Shown here: in pieces, positions 8,590-16,894 of the stretch
How positions within the stretch are numbered: the stretch's first letter is position 1
Layout of the letters: each line of letters opens with the position of its first letter
DNA from: Rhodobacter sp. SGA-6-6
GTDB taxonomy: Bacteria > Pseudomonadota > Alphaproteobacteria > Rhodobacterales > Rhodobacteraceae
Direction of reading: 5' to 3'
Length of the DNA stretch: 64,000 nucleotides
Assembly: GCF_011043545.1 (NCBI RefSeq)
Contig: NZ_JAAKGP010000003.1
Coordinates: 124,001-188,000 of the forward strand
Translations under genes and position numbers: made by a program
Notes under the pieces: generated by a model
Told to the model about the DNA's origin: nothing
The model's input: the letters and a program-made list of their open reading frames with translations, nothing else
Database searches by the model: none

Positions 8590-8592
8590 GTC
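8564..8592 (+). promoter_or_regulatory. Predicted sigma-70 promoter of rnpB
   Basis: TTGACG at 8564-8569, a 17-nt spacer and TAAGTC at 8587-8592 sit 8 nt before the first base of the RNase P RNA. The -35 lies in the amidase coding sequence and the -10 overlaps that gene's TAA stop codon. Confidence 0.6.
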
Positions 8593-8599
8593 CCCCCTC

Positions 8600-9000
8600 G
8601 CGCGGATGGCCGGATGACCGCGGCCCCGGACTTGATCCGGGGGCGAGGAAAGTCCGGACTCCATGAGGCAAGGGTGCCGGGTAACGCCCGGCGGGGGCGA
8701 CCCCAGGGAAAGCGCCACAGAGAAGAGACAGCCCCGGTTCGCCGGGGTGATGGTGAAACGGTGGGGCAAGAGCCCACCGCGGGACGGGCAACCGGACCGG
8801 CACGGCAAGCCCCACCCGGAGCAATGCCGAATAGGGGCCTCGCGCGGGGCTGGTCCTGAAAGGGATACCGCCGCAGGGATGCTTCAGCCCGAGAGGCCCG
8901 GGTTGGCAGCTGGACCCCCTCCGCAAGGCGGGGGCTAGAGGAATGGTCATCCATGGCGGGCAACCGCCGGGACAGAATCCGGCTTACAGGCCATCCGCGC
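8600..9000 (+). ncRNA. rnpB: RNase P RNA, bacterial type A
   Basis: The catalytic RNA that matures the 5' ends of tRNAs. The 5' end GCGCGGATGGCC (8600-8611) pairs exactly with GGCCATCCGCGC (8989-9000), closing the P1 helix. The conserved core segments are present: GAGGAAAGTCCGGACTCC near 8644-8661, AGGGAAAGCGCCACAGA near 8705-8721, GGTAAACGG-like joining regions, and ACAGAATCCGGCTTACAG near 8971-8988. At about 400 nt it has the usual length for an alphaproteobacterial type A RNA. A promoter is visible just upstream. Confidence 0.97.
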
Positions 9001-9037
9001 GTTTTCCGGCCGAGGCCGGGGGGCCAGCCCCCCGGGC

Positions 9038-9113
9038 CCCCCGGGATATTTGTGTCCAGAAAGAGGAGGGAGATCGCCCTTCCCCTTCCTCTTGATCCAA
9101 ATACTCCGGGGGT
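9038..9113. repeat. Inverted pair of short intergenic repeats
   Basis: CCCGGGATATTTGTGTCCAG plus AAAGAGGA (from 9038) and, in the opposite orientation, CCTCTTGATCCAAATACTCC plus GGGGG (9087-9113) form an inverted pair between rnpB and rpmG. Their purine/pyrimidine tails can pair (AGAGG with CCTCT). The surrounding GC-rich palindromes (GGGGGGCCAGCCCCCC and GGGGGGCCGGCCCCC) add further hairpin potential. This looks like a terminator or spacer element. Confidence 0.65.
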
Positions 9114-9189
9114 GCGGGGGGCCGGCCCCCGCTGCGGCGCCTGCTGCGGGGGGCGGCGCAGAATCCTTCCCGCCCGCCCCGTTTCGCTG

Positions 9190-9217
9190 TTGACTCCGCC
9201 GGGCGCGCGGCTAAAAG
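9190..9217 (+). promoter_or_regulatory. Predicted sigma-70 promoter of rpmG
   Basis: TTGACT at 9190-9195, 16-nt spacer, TAAAAG at 9212-9217, about 57 nt ahead of the rpmG start codon. Confidence 0.45.
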
Positions 9218-9273
9218 GCGGGCTTCAAGGATTTCCGGGGAAACGCCGTTTCTCCGAGGCAGGAGAGACGACT

Positions 9274-9441
9274 ATGGCGAAGCCGACGACGATCAAGATC
9301 CGTCTGAACTCGACGGCGGGCACCGGGCACTTCTACGTGACCAAGAAGAACGCCCGCACCATGACCGAGAAGATGGTGGTGAAGAAATACGACCCCGTGA
9401 AGCGGGAGCATGTCGAATACAAGGAAGGCAAGATCAAGTAG
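9274..9441 (+). CDS. rpmG: 50S ribosomal protein L33
   Basis: 55 residues, the standard size. [20 protein letters not shown] and the [14 protein letters not shown] end are diagnostic of L33, a large-subunit protein. This is the zinc-independent (Cys-minus) form, lacking the CxxC pairs. An AGGAGAGACG ribosome-binding site precedes the start. A clear Rho-independent terminator follows, so it is probably monocistronic. Confidence 0.97.
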   Translation: MAKPTTIKIRLNSTAGTGHFYVTKKNARTMTEKMVVKKYDPVKREHVEYKEGKIK

Positions 9442-9466
9442 GATCGCCGGACCTGTGACGCGATAG

Positions 9467-9490
9467 GGCCGCCCGTTGGGGCGGCCTTTT
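9467..9490 (+). terminator. Rho-independent terminator of rpmG
   Basis: GGCCGCCC (9467-9474), four-base loop, GGGCGGCC (9479-9486), then TTTT. Confidence 0.85.
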
Positions 9491-9605
9491 GCTTTGCCGG
9501 GCGGTGCTGCAGGCGCAGGTTCCGGGCCGCGGATGCGCAGCTTCCGGGTCGAGGCATCGGCCGCGGCGGCCTAGGTCCTTCGCATCGACAGCGAAAGGAA
9601 TTGCG

Positions 9606-10367
9606 ATGCTTCTGAAAGACAAGGTCTTCATCATCACGGGCGCTTCGAGCGGGATCGGCGCGGCGGCGGCCGACCTGTTCGCCAGGAACGGTGCGGCGGT
9701 CGTCCTGGGCGCGCGGCGGGAGCGGGAGCTTGCCACCGTCGCCGACCGGATCGTTGCAAGCGGCGGAAGGGCGGTGCCGCTGCCCGGCGACGTGACGGAG
9801 GCGGGCTATGCCGAGGCGCTGGTGGCCCGGGCACAGTCCGAGTTCGGCGGGCTGGATGGTGCCTTCAACAATGCGGGGCGGTTGGGCAGCGGACGCATGG
9901 TTGCGGAAACCCCGCCCGAGGAATGGGCGGAGGTGCTGGCGACGAACCTGACCTCGGCCTGTCTTACCGCGCGGGCGCAGCTTCCGGCTCTGGTGGCGCG
10001 CGGGGGCGGGTCGCTGATCTTCACCGGCTCCTTCATCGGCCATACCGCAACCCTGCCCGGGATGGGCTGCTATGCGGCGTCGAAGGCCGGGCTGGTGGGG
10101 TTGGTGCAGGCGATTGCCGTCGAATACGGCGCGCAGGGTGTCCGGGCCAACGCGCTCTTGCCCGGGGGAACGATGACCGCCATGGCCGGAGACGCGGCGA
10201 CGAACCCGGATGCGGCAACCTTCATCGCCGGTCTTCATGCGTTGAAGCGCATTGCCCGGCCGGAAGAAATTGCGAAAGCGGCGCTGTTCCTCGCCTCGGA
10301 TATGGCGAGTTTCGTGACCGGCACGGCGATGCTGGCGGATGGCGGCAATTCGATCTGCAAGGTCTGA
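9606..10367 (+). CDS. SDR family oxidoreductase
   Basis: 253 residues from ATG 9606 with AAAGGA upstream. A classical short-chain dehydrogenase/reductase: the NAD(P)-binding TGASSGIG motif is at residues about 11-18, NNAG near 88, a serine in FTGSFIG, and the catalytic Tyr-x-x-x-Lys in CYAASKAG. The C-terminal ADGGNSICKV is typical. The substrate cannot be deduced. There is no operon partner: it is preceded by the rpmG terminator and followed by a bidirectional terminator, so it looks like a single-gene unit. Confidence 0.88.
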   Translation: MLLKDKVFIITGASSGIGAAAADLFARNGAAVVLGARRERELATVADRIVASGGRAVPLPGDVTEAGYAEALVARAQSEFGGLDGAFNNAGRLGSGRMVAETPPEEWAEVLATNLTSACLTARAQLPALVARGGGSLIFTGSFIGHTATLPGMGCYAASKAGLVGLVQAIAVEYGAQGVRANALLPGGTMTAMAGDAATNPDAATFIAGLHALKRIARPEEIAKAALFLASDMASFVTGTAMLADGGNSICKV

Positions 10368-10395
10368 GGCCGTCTCAGGGTTGCCGCCGCAACGG

Positions 10396-10424
10396 AAAAA
10401 GGCCGGGGTTTCCCCCGGCCCTTC
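10396..10424. terminator. Bidirectional terminator between SDR and BI-1 genes
   Basis: AAAAAGGCCGGGG, loop, CCCCGGCCCTT (stem 10401-10408/10413-10420) lies between two convergent genes. The A-run gives a U-tract for the leftward transcript. Confidence 0.7.
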
Positions 10425-10444
10425 GCATCCGCCCTGGCAGCAGG

Positions 10445-11215
10445 TCACTCGCGGTTGCCGAGGAACTGCAGCAGGAACATGAACAGGTTGATGAAGTCGA
10501 GGTAGAGGTTCAGCGCGCCCATGATGGCGGCCTTGCCCAGCCACTCCTGGTCCATCGCGGCCGCGTGCTGGATATAGGTGTTCTTGATGTTCTGGGTGTC
10601 CCAGGCGGTCAGGCCGGCGAAGATCAGCACGCCGATCACCGAGATGGCGAAGGCCAGCGCCGAGGAGCCGATGAAGATGTTGACCACCATCGCCACGATC
10701 AGGCCGATCAGGCCCATCACCAGGAAGGCGCCCATGGCCGACAGGTCGCGCTTGGTGGTGTAGCCGTAGAGCGACAGGCCGGCGAAGGCGATCGCGGTGA
10801 TCAGGAAGGTCTGCGCGATCGAGGTCGAGGTGAAGACCAGGAAGATCGACGACAGCGACAGCCCCATCAGCGCCGCGTAGACGTAGAAGAACACCTGCGC
10901 CCCGGCGGCCGAGATGCGGTTGATCAGCGCGCCGAAGGCGAAGACCATCACCAGCGGCAGGAACATGATCACCCATTTCAGCGGCGAGACGTAGAGCGCG
11001 TAGCCGAAGTCGGTCAGCCATTGCGTCGCGCTGATCTGGTATTCGGTCGGGGTGCTGCTGACCGACAGGCCGGCCAGCGCCCAGGCGGCGCCGGCGGTGA
11101 TCAGCATTGCCACGGACATCAGCCCGTAGACCTTGTTCATATGGGCGCGAAGCCCCTCGTCGATCTGGGCGCGGGCGCCTACGCCGACGCTGCGGACCGT
11201 GTCAAATTGAGCCAT
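10445..11215 (-). CDS. Bax inhibitor-1/YccA family membrane protein
   Basis: 256 residues with about seven hydrophobic helices from residue 30 on. The family's characteristic AWDTQNIKNTY and DFINLFMFLLQFLG near the C-terminus are present. Members are inner-membrane proteins with proposed calcium-leak or FtsH-modulating roles, and the function is not settled in bacteria. The start is ATG 11215 after GAGGCTTGA. It ends at the bidirectional terminator shared with the SDR gene. Confidence 0.92.
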   Translation of the reverse strand: MAQFDTVRSVGVGARAQIDEGLRAHMNKVYGLMSVAMLITAGAAWALAGLSVSSTPTEYQISATQWLTDFGYALYVSPLKWVIMFLPLVMVFAFGALINRISAAGAQVFFYVYAALMGLSLSSIFLVFTSTSIAQTFLITAIAFAGLSLYGYTTKRDLSAMGAFLVMGLIGLIVAMVVNIFIGSSALAFAISVIGVLIFAGLTAWDTQNIKNTYIQHAAAMDQEWLGKAAIMGALNLYLDFINLFMFLLQFLGNRE

Positions 11216-11350
11216 TCAAGCCTCCGATGTTGTCCCTGAGGGCAACGCCGATTTGGCCGGCGCGGCCACATGGCCCGAATATCGGGGCGATGGCGCAGGA
11301 TTTCAAGAATAACCGGGCCGGAAATCGTCATTTCCGCCCGGGGTTTGCCG

Positions 11351-11569
11351 TCATTTCCGCCAGTGCTGCGGCGCGTCCCAGGCCGGGCGGGCGGCTTCGG
11401 CCTCGGCTTCCGGCCGGTTGAGGCCGATGTCGCGCAGCATCCGGTCGTCCAGAGCCGCCAGCCGGGCGCGCTGGCGGCGCAGCGAGGCCATGCCCAGCAG
11501 ACGGGCGAGAAGGCCGCGGCGGCGCAGCGGCAGCGGGCGGAAGGGCAGGGTGCGGGCAGGGGAGGTCAT
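11351..11569 (-). CDS. DUF1127 small protein
   Basis: 72 residues from ATG 11569, with GGAGAGA upstream in the mRNA. The C-terminal half RLAALDDRMLRDIGLNRPEA is the DUF1127 (YjiS-like) signature; the N-terminus is Arg/Pro-rich and basic. Small DUF1127 proteins of alphaproteobacteria are linked in some species to RNA turnover and phosphate or stress adaptation. It is divergent from a LysR regulator with a 120-bp AT-richer interval, so that regulator is the likely controller (inference). Confidence 0.85.
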   Translation of the reverse strand: MTSPARTLPFRPLPLRRRGLLARLLGMASLRRQRARLAALDDRMLRDIGLNRPEAEAEAARPAWDAPQHWRK

Positions 11570-11689
11570 CGTTCTCTCCATCATCAAACGTGATATTCAT
11601 CCGGGGGATCATTCCTGTTGATGAAGATGCGCTCTCGTGCTTCATTATGGAAATGAATGATCGTGACGCCATGAATCAGGAACCGTGAT

Positions 11690-12541
11690 ATGCCGCGCAA
11701 CCTCGACCTTGCCGCCCTGCGCTCTTTCGTCACCGTGGCCGAGGTGGGCGGAGTGACCCGCGCCGCGGGCTTCCTGAACCTCACGCAATCCGCCGTCTCG
11801 ATGCAGATCAAGCGGCTGGAGGAGAGCCTCGGCCAGCTGCTGTTCCTGCGGGCGGCGAAGAAGCTGGTGCTCTCGCCCGAGGGCGAGCAGCTCTTGTCCT
11901 ACGGCCGCCGGATGCTGGCGCTGAACGACGAGGTGCTGTCGCGCTTCGCCACCGGCGCCTTCGAGGGCGAGATGCGGCTCGGCGTGCCCTGCGACATCGT
12001 CTATCCGGCGATCCCGGGCATCCTGAAGCGGCTGGCGCAGGCCTATCCGCGGGTGCGGGTGAACCTGATGTCCTCCTTCACCCTGCCGATGAAGGAGGAT
12101 TTCGCCCGCGGCGAGTTCGACGTGATCGTGACCACCGAGATGGCGCCCGACCCGGGGGCCGAGGTGCTGGGGGCGCGGCCGCTGGTCTGGATCGGCGCGC
12201 CGGGCGGCACCGCTTGGCAGCGCCGGCCGCTGCGGCTGGGGTTCAAGGACAGCTGCATCTTCCGCCCCCGCACCCAAGCCGCGCTGGACGAGGCCGGCAT
12301 CCCCTGGGAACTCGCCACCGGCGGCGAGAGCGAGCAGGCGGTGGAGGCGACGGTGGCCGCGGACCTTGCCGTCTCGGTGCGGCTGGAGGGCGGCATTCCC
12401 GCCGGCTGCGCGCCGATCCCCGGCGACAACGCCCTGCCGAAACTGGGCGAGATGAAGATCGGCCTCTACCGCAACCAGCGCCGGCGGGACGAGGTGATGG
12501 AACTGCTGCTGTCGGAACTGCGCTGCGCCTATGGCGGGTGA
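11690..12541 (+). CDS. LysR family transcriptional regulator
   Basis: 283 residues. The N-terminal winged helix (residues about 5-65) is typical: LAALRSFVTVAEVGGVTRAA, then LNLTQSAVSMQIKRLEE. The rest is a periplasmic-binding-protein-like effector domain. It is divergent from the DUF1127 gene, and the shared interval 11570-11689 contains ATTCAT/ATGAAT half-sites suitable for a LysR T-N11-A operator. Repeat copy B begins 26 nt after its stop. The effector is unknown. Confidence 0.9.
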   Translation: MPRNLDLAALRSFVTVAEVGGVTRAAGFLNLTQSAVSMQIKRLEESLGQLLFLRAAKKLVLSPEGEQLLSYGRRMLALNDEVLSRFATGAFEGEMRLGVPCDIVYPAIPGILKRLAQAYPRVRVNLMSSFTLPMKEDFARGEFDVIVTTEMAPDPGAEVLGARPLVWIGAPGGTAWQRRPLRLGFKDSCIFRPRTQAALDEAGIPWELATGGESEQAVEATVAADLAVSVRLEGGIPAGCAPIPGDNALPKLGEMKIGLYRNQRRRDEVMELLLSELRCAYGG

Positions 12542-12566
12542 GAGCGCGCGAGGGCTGCCGTAACCA

Positions 12567-12779
12567 TGGCGAAGGCGCGTGCCTTCGCCACCGCGCAACG
12601 CTTCCCCTTGTCCGGCCGGGCCTTCAAGGCCCGGCCAGCGCCCGCCCGCCCGCCCGGGCGGGCGCTTCTCGCCCGCCCGGGCGGGCGCTGGCCTCTCGGG
12701 GTCATGTGCCACCACCGTCTCCGGGCGAAACCGTCCGCACGGGCGGGGGCGAGGCAATGCCTCGCCTGTTCTCGCCCGG
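12567..12779 (+). repeat. Structured repeat element, copy B
   Basis: Same four-stem layout as copy A. Stem 1 is identical (12567-12590). Stem 2 has changed to GGCCGGGCCTT/AAGGCCCGGCC (12614-12636), keeping full pairing. The inner part of stem 3 is a perfect GGGCGGGCG/CGCCCGCCC hairpin with a CTTCT loop around 12655-12680. Stem 4 is GGCGAGGC/GCCTCGCC inside CGGGCG/CGCCCG. The stem-4 end is 20 nt from the stop of the leftward rraB gene. The other end faces the LysR stop. Confidence 0.85.
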
Positions 12780-12798
12780 ACGAGCCGTTGAAATTCCC

Positions 12799-13116
12799 CT
12801 ACAGATCCAGTTCCCACCCGTCCGGGTAGAAGTCGAAGGCCAGCGCGATCCGCGTCGCCAGTTCCTCCCAGTGCCAGACCTCCTCGCCGGTCACCGCCAC
12901 CGGGCCGATCGAGGCGATCACCGTCTCGCCGTCCTTCAGCCGCTTGACCCGGAAGCCCTTCGCCTTCAGCGCCCGCTCGAAGCCGGCCCAGTCGGCCTCC
13001 TCCTCCTCGACGAAGAAGGCGTAGTCGATCACCGCCCTTTCGGGCAGCTTGACGCCTTTCGACTGGCGGAAGGTGTCGAAGGTCTCGCGTCTCTGGGCGG
13101 CGTAATTGTGGCTCAT
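12799..13116 (-). CDS. rraB: Ribonuclease E inhibitor RraB family protein
   Basis: 105 residues. The acidic, ferredoxin-like RraB fold (formerly DUF1260) is recognisable from DYAFFVEEEEADWAGFERAL, AKGFRVKR and ALAFDFYPDGWEL. The characterised Escherichia coli homologue binds RNase E and changes degradosome composition. It is a single leftward gene converging on the LysR gene, with repeat copy B between them. Recognition is by family pattern; whether it inhibits RNase E here is not shown. Confidence 0.78.
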   Translation of the reverse strand: MSHNYAAQRRETFDTFRQSKGVKLPERAVIDYAFFVEEEEADWAGFERALKAKGFRVKRLKDGETVIASIGPVAVTGEEVWHWEELATRIALAFDFYPDGWELDL

Positions 13117-13147
13117 GGCCCCGTCATACGCCCTCCGCTGCCCGCCC

Positions 13148-13729
13148 TCAACCGCCGGCGCTGCACCAGCCGCGGGTGAAGGCCGCGTCGTGGCGCCAGC
13201 TGCTGGCGTTCAGCGCCGCGAGGTCCATCGCCGGCAGGTCGCGGGTCCGGCCGTCCTCAGTCACTTTTCCCGCCAGCAGGTCGACCTCGCAGCCGTAGTC
13301 CCGGGTTCCGCCGTCGGTATACTCGGCCAGCCGGAAGGCATAGCCGGTCACGGTGAACTGGAAGTCGATGAACCGCAGCGAGACCACCTCGCGCCCCTCG
13401 CCGGTCTCGTCGGCGAAATCGGTCACCACCTGCAGGGTGCTGCCCTCCGGCCCCTCCACCACCTCCAGCCGGTTGGTGGCGAAGGCCGACAGCGCGAACT
13501 CCGGCACCACCAGCTCCGGCTCCGCCGCGGCGGAGGGCACGCCGTCCATGCCGTTGCGGATGACCAGCGTCACGCTGTCCGCCACCCCGTCCAGCGTGGC
13601 GCGGAAATGGAAGCCGCCGCCGGCGGCCCCGGCCCAGTTGCCCGTCGCCTCGGCCCGCGGCTCGGCCGCTGCGGCCTGAGCCATCGCCACAAGCGCCAGC
13701 CCCGCCATCGCCCCCGAAATGCCCCGCAT
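13148..13729 (-). CDS. Secreted protein of unknown function
   Basis: 193 residues from ATG 13729. A clear signal peptide (GLALVAMAQAAAAEP, cleavage after about residue 22) is followed by a beta-rich domain with few cysteines: one in DYGCEVDLL and one near the end in RGWCSAGG, which could form a disulfide. I do not recognise the family. It is probably periplasmic. It lies 31 nt from the RraB gene on the same strand and is divergent from the next membrane gene. Confidence 0.65.
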   Translation of the reverse strand: MRGISGAMAGLALVAMAQAAAAEPRAEATGNWAGAAGGGFHFRATLDGVADSVTLVIRNGMDGVPSAAAEPELVVPEFALSAFATNRLEVVEGPEGSTLQVVTDFADETGEGREVVSLRFIDFQFTVTGYAFRLAEYTDGGTRDYGCEVDLLAGKVTEDGRTRDLPAMDLAALNASSWRHDAAFTRGWCSAGG

Positions 13730-13879
13730 CGCCGTTCTCCTTGTCCGACCGCCTGACGGGATAATCCGTCGGCGGGGCGGCGGCAAAGGGGGAAATCCCG
13801 ACCGGCCCCGCGCCAATTCCCCTTGCGGCGCGGCAGGCGGGGCCGCAAAGTCCCGGCCAGAGCCGAAAGGAGCCCGCCC

Positions 13880-14341
13880 ATGCGCGCCATCGCCATCCTT
13901 GCCGCCATCGCCATGGTCGCGGGCCTGTTCCTGCCCTGGCTGAACCCGGGGCTCGTGCGCTTCGTGCCCTGGGACCTGGTCAAGGAGCTGGACCCCAGCG
14001 TCGAGACCTTGCAGAAGCTCGCCTCCGATGCGCCCGAACTGCTGGCCTTCCTTGCCACCTTCGTGCTGGCCGGGCTGTTCCTGCTGCTGGCGATCCTCGG
14101 CGCCCCGTCGCGGGCGCTGGCCTTCCTGGCCGGCGGCGGCGCGGTGGCGATGATGGCCTACGCCCTGCTGCGGCTGCGCGACCAGGCCACGGCGCTCGGC
14201 CTGCCGCTGCCCTCCGCCGATACCCTGGGCGATTTCGCCCGCAAGCTGCCCGAGGTGGCGGGGACCGGCGCGATGGCCTGGGCGGGCGGCGGCGCGGTGC
14301 TGCTGCTGGCGGCGCTGATCGGCTTCCCCTCGCGCCGCTAG
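13880..14341 (+). CDS. Small membrane protein, unknown
   Basis: 153 residues from ATG 13880, with AAAGGAG upstream. Four hydrophobic segments: an N-terminal one (about 3-22), two in the middle (about 55-95) and one at the C-terminus (about 132-150). No recognised motif. It is followed after 9 nt by another short secreted or membrane-anchored ORF, so the two are likely co-transcribed. Confidence 0.65.
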   Translation: MRAIAILAAIAMVAGLFLPWLNPGLVRFVPWDLVKELDPSVETLQKLASDAPELLAFLATFVLAGLFLLLAILGAPSRALAFLAGGGAVAMMAYALLRLRDQATALGLPLPSADTLGDFARKLPEVAGTGAMAWAGGGAVLLLAALIGFPSRR

Positions 14342-14350
14342 GAATCTGCC

Positions 14351-14683
14351 ATGGCCTCGCGCCGGTTCCTCACCATCGCCGCCCTGCTGCTGATCGCCGC
14401 CGCCGGGGCGGGCTATGTCTTCCTCGGCCCCAGCGTCCTGTTCGGCGGGCCGAGCAAGGCCGAGATCGTCCGGGTCGCCCGCGAGGGCATGATCGCCGCC
14501 GCCGCCTCGCCGGAGGAGGACGCCGTGGCGCGGGACGCCCGCATCGCGCCGCAGGGCTATTGCAGCAGCGCCGGGGGCGGGGCCTGGGCCTGCATCGTCG
14601 GGGTCTCGCTGGAGGGCGCGCAGGCCGGCACCTTCGTCGCCCTGCTGAAACGGAATGCCGAGGGGGAATGGGCGGCGCCGTAA
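14351..14683 (+). CDS. Small membrane-anchored or secreted protein, unknown
   Basis: 110 residues. An uncleaved or cleaved N-terminal hydrophobic segment (FLTIAALLLIAAAGAGYVFL) precedes a small domain with two cysteines, in GYCSSAGG and AWACIVGV, that could pair in the periplasm. The family is not recognised. It lies between the membrane ORF and a methyltransferase, 13 nt from the latter, consistent with a short operon. Confidence 0.6.
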   Translation: MASRRFLTIAALLLIAAAGAGYVFLGPSVLFGGPSKAEIVRVAREGMIAAAASPEEDAVARDARIAPQGYCSSAGGGAWACIVGVSLEGAQAGTFVALLKRNAEGEWAAP

Positions 14684-14696
14684 GCCGCCCGACAGC

Positions 14697-15428
14697 ATGG
14701 CCCAGAACATCTACGACAATCCCGATTTCTTCGCCGGCTACAGCCGGTTGCCGCGGCAGGTGCAGGGACTGGACGGTGCGCCGGAATGGCCTGCGATCCG
14801 GGCCCTGCTGCCGGATGTGGCCGGCAGGCGCGTCGCCGATCTCGGCTGCGGTTTCGGCTGGGCCGCGCGCTGGTTCCGCCGGCAGGGGGCGGCTTCCGTC
14901 CTGGGTCTGGACCTGTCGCGGAAGATGATCGACCGGGCCCGGGCCGACACCGATGATGCCGCCATCGACTACCGCATCGCCGATCTGGAGCAACTGGACC
15001 TGCCCGGGGCGGCCTTCGACCTGGTCTACAGCGCGCTGGCCTTCCACTATGTTCAGGACTTCGCGCGGCTGATCCGCAGCATCCACGCGGCGCTGGTTCC
15101 GGGCGGCGATCTGGTCTTCACCATCGAACACCCGATCTTCATGGCCGCCGCGCATCCGCACTGGCTGCGGGACGAGGACGGCCGCCAGACCTGGCCCGTC
15201 AACGGCTATTCCATCGAGGGAGAGCGCCGCACCGACTGGTTCGCCAAGGGGGTGCTGAAATACCACCGCACCCTGGTGACCACGGTCAACACCCTGCTGG
15301 GCGCGGGCTTCCGGCTGCGGCGGATCGAGGAATTCGCGCCGACGCCGGAACAGGTCGCGGCGATGCCGGAACTGGCCGAAGAGAGGGAACGGCCGATGAT
15401 GCTGCTGGTCGCGGCGCAGAGCGCCTGA
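14697..15428 (+). CDS. Class I SAM-dependent methyltransferase
   Basis: 243 residues from ATG 14697. Methyltransferase motif I is VADLGCGFGWAARWF near residue 45. LGLDLSRKMIDRAR follows as motif II, then YSALAFHYVQDF and LVPGGDLVFTIEHPIF. Length and layout fit small-molecule methyltransferases of the UbiE/type-11 group. The substrate is unknown. The frame is open 14 codons further upstream, but MAQNIYDNPDFFAGY is the usual family N-terminus. It converges on the oxoguanine deaminase with a 4-nt gap. Confidence 0.85.
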   Translation: MAQNIYDNPDFFAGYSRLPRQVQGLDGAPEWPAIRALLPDVAGRRVADLGCGFGWAARWFRRQGAASVLGLDLSRKMIDRARADTDDAAIDYRIADLEQLDLPGAAFDLVYSALAFHYVQDFARLIRSIHAALVPGGDLVFTIEHPIFMAAAHPHWLRDEDGRQTWPVNGYSIEGERRTDWFAKGVLKYHRTLVTTVNTLLGAGFRLRRIEEFAPTPEQVAAMPELAEERERPMMLLVAAQSA

Positions 15429-15432
15429 GGTC

Positions 15433-16773
15433 CTACCCCGCCAGCCGCGCCGCCAGCCGGTTCTGCCGCTCCACCGCAAGCCCCAGGTCCAGCGTCGCCA
15501 GCACCCCGTCGCGCACCACCTGCCGCCCCTCGACCCAGAGGTCGCGCACCCGTTGCGGGCCGCAGAGGACCAGCGCCGCCACCGGGTCCCAGGCCCCCGC
15601 GGCCTCGATCCCGCGCAGGTCCCACAGCGCGATGTCGGCCCGCTTGCCGGGCTCCAGGCTGCCGCAGTCGCTGCGCCCCAGCACCCGCACCCCGCCCAGG
15701 GTGGCGATCTCCAGCGCCTCGCGCGCCGCCATCGCATCCGCCCCGCGGGCGACGCGTTGCAGCAGCATCGCCATCCGCATCTCCGCTGCCAGGTTGCCGG
15801 CGTCGTTCGAGGCCGAGCCGTCCACCCCCAGCCCGACCTTCACCCCGGCGTCCCGCATCGCCCGCACCGGCGCGATGCCGGAGCCGAGGCGACAATTCGA
15901 ACATGGACAATGGGCGACGCCGGTCAGCGACCGGGCAAACAATGCGATTTCCGAACCATCCAGCTTCACGCAATGGGCGTGCCAGACATCCGGCCCGGTC
16001 CAGCCGAGGTCCTCGGCATATTGCCCCGGGCGGCAGCCGAACTTCTCCAGCGACCAGGCCACGTCCTCGCCGTTCTCGGCCAGATGGGTGTGCAGCATCA
16101 CCCCCTTGTCGCGCGCCAGCACCGCCGCCTCGCGCATCAGGTCGCGGCTGACCGAGAAGGGCGAGCAGGGCGCCAGCCCGACCCGGCACATCGACCCCTC
16201 GGCGGAGTCGTGGAAGGCGTCCACCACCCGTTCCATGTCCTTCAGGATCGCCGCCTCGGCTTCCACCAGCGAATCCGGCGGCAAGCCGCCCGCGCTTTCG
16301 CCGATGCTCATGGCGCCGCGGGTGGGATGGAAGCGCAGGCCCACCTCGGCGGCGGCATGGATGGTGTCCTCCAAACGGGCGCCGTTCGGGTAGAGGTAGA
16401 GGTGGTCCGAGGTCAGCGCGCAGCCCGAGAGCGCCAGTTCCGCCAGCCCGACCTGGGCCGAGGCGAAGATTTCCTCCGGCCCGAAGCGCTGCCAGATCGG
16501 ATACAGCGTCTTCAGCCAGCCGAACAGCAGCGCGTCCTGCCCGCCGGGCACGGCGCGGGTCAGGGTCTGGTAGAGGTGGTGATGGGTGTTCACCAGCCCC
16601 GGCGTGACCACGCAGCCCGCGGCCTCCACCACCTCGGCTTTCTCGGCGGCCAGTCGCTGGCCGACGGCGGCGATCACGCCCCCGCGGATCAGCACATCGC
16701 CCCCGGCGAGTTCCTCGCGGGCGGCGTTCATCGTCACCACGGCGGCGGCATTGCGGATCAGGATGTCCGGCAT
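15433..16773 (-). CDS. 8-oxoguanine deaminase-like amidohydrolase
   Basis: 446 residues from ATG 16773 with GGAGGG upstream. An amidohydrolase-superfamily TIM barrel with metal ligands in NTHHHLYQT (His64/His66), HTHLAEN, WHAHCVKLD and GVDGSASND. The segment TRAVPGGQDALLFGWLKTLY matches enzymes characterised as 8-oxoguanine deaminases, which convert 8-oxoguanine to urate. Related hydroxyatrazine hydrolase-like enzymes are the main alternative. It is probably cytoplasmic purine salvage or oxidised base disposal. A true guanine deaminase is encoded 3.1 kb downstream. Confidence 0.82.
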   Translation of the reverse strand: MPDILIRNAAAVVTMNAAREELAGGDVLIRGGVIAAVGQRLAAEKAEVVEAAGCVVTPGLVNTHHHLYQTLTRAVPGGQDALLFGWLKTLYPIWQRFGPEEIFASAQVGLAELALSGCALTSDHLYLYPNGARLEDTIHAAAEVGLRFHPTRGAMSIGESAGGLPPDSLVEAEAAILKDMERVVDAFHDSAEGSMCRVGLAPCSPFSVSRDLMREAAVLARDKGVMLHTHLAENGEDVAWSLEKFGCRPGQYAEDLGWTGPDVWHAHCVKLDGSEIALFARSLTGVAHCPCSNCRLGSGIAPVRAMRDAGVKVGLGVDGSASNDAGNLAAEMRMAMLLQRVARGADAMAAREALEIATLGGVRVLGRSDCGSLEPGKRADIALWDLRGIEAAGAWDPVAALVLCGPQRVRDLWVEGRQVVRDGVLATLDLGLAVERQNRLAARLAG

Positions 16774-16894
16774 CGTTCCCTCCATCCCCTTCGGTGGAAC
16801 GATGCGGCGGGCCGACAGAAGGGGGAAGGACTCGGGCACGCGGCGGCGAGATTAGCCGAAACCCGCAAGGGGCTCAATTCTTCCCCAAGCCCCT

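Noticed and set aside
5600-8950. A 1116-codon minus-strand frame across gatA, the lipoprotein gene, the amidase and rnpB
   Set aside because: It crosses four well-supported genes and the RNase P RNA, and its translation has no recognisable domain.
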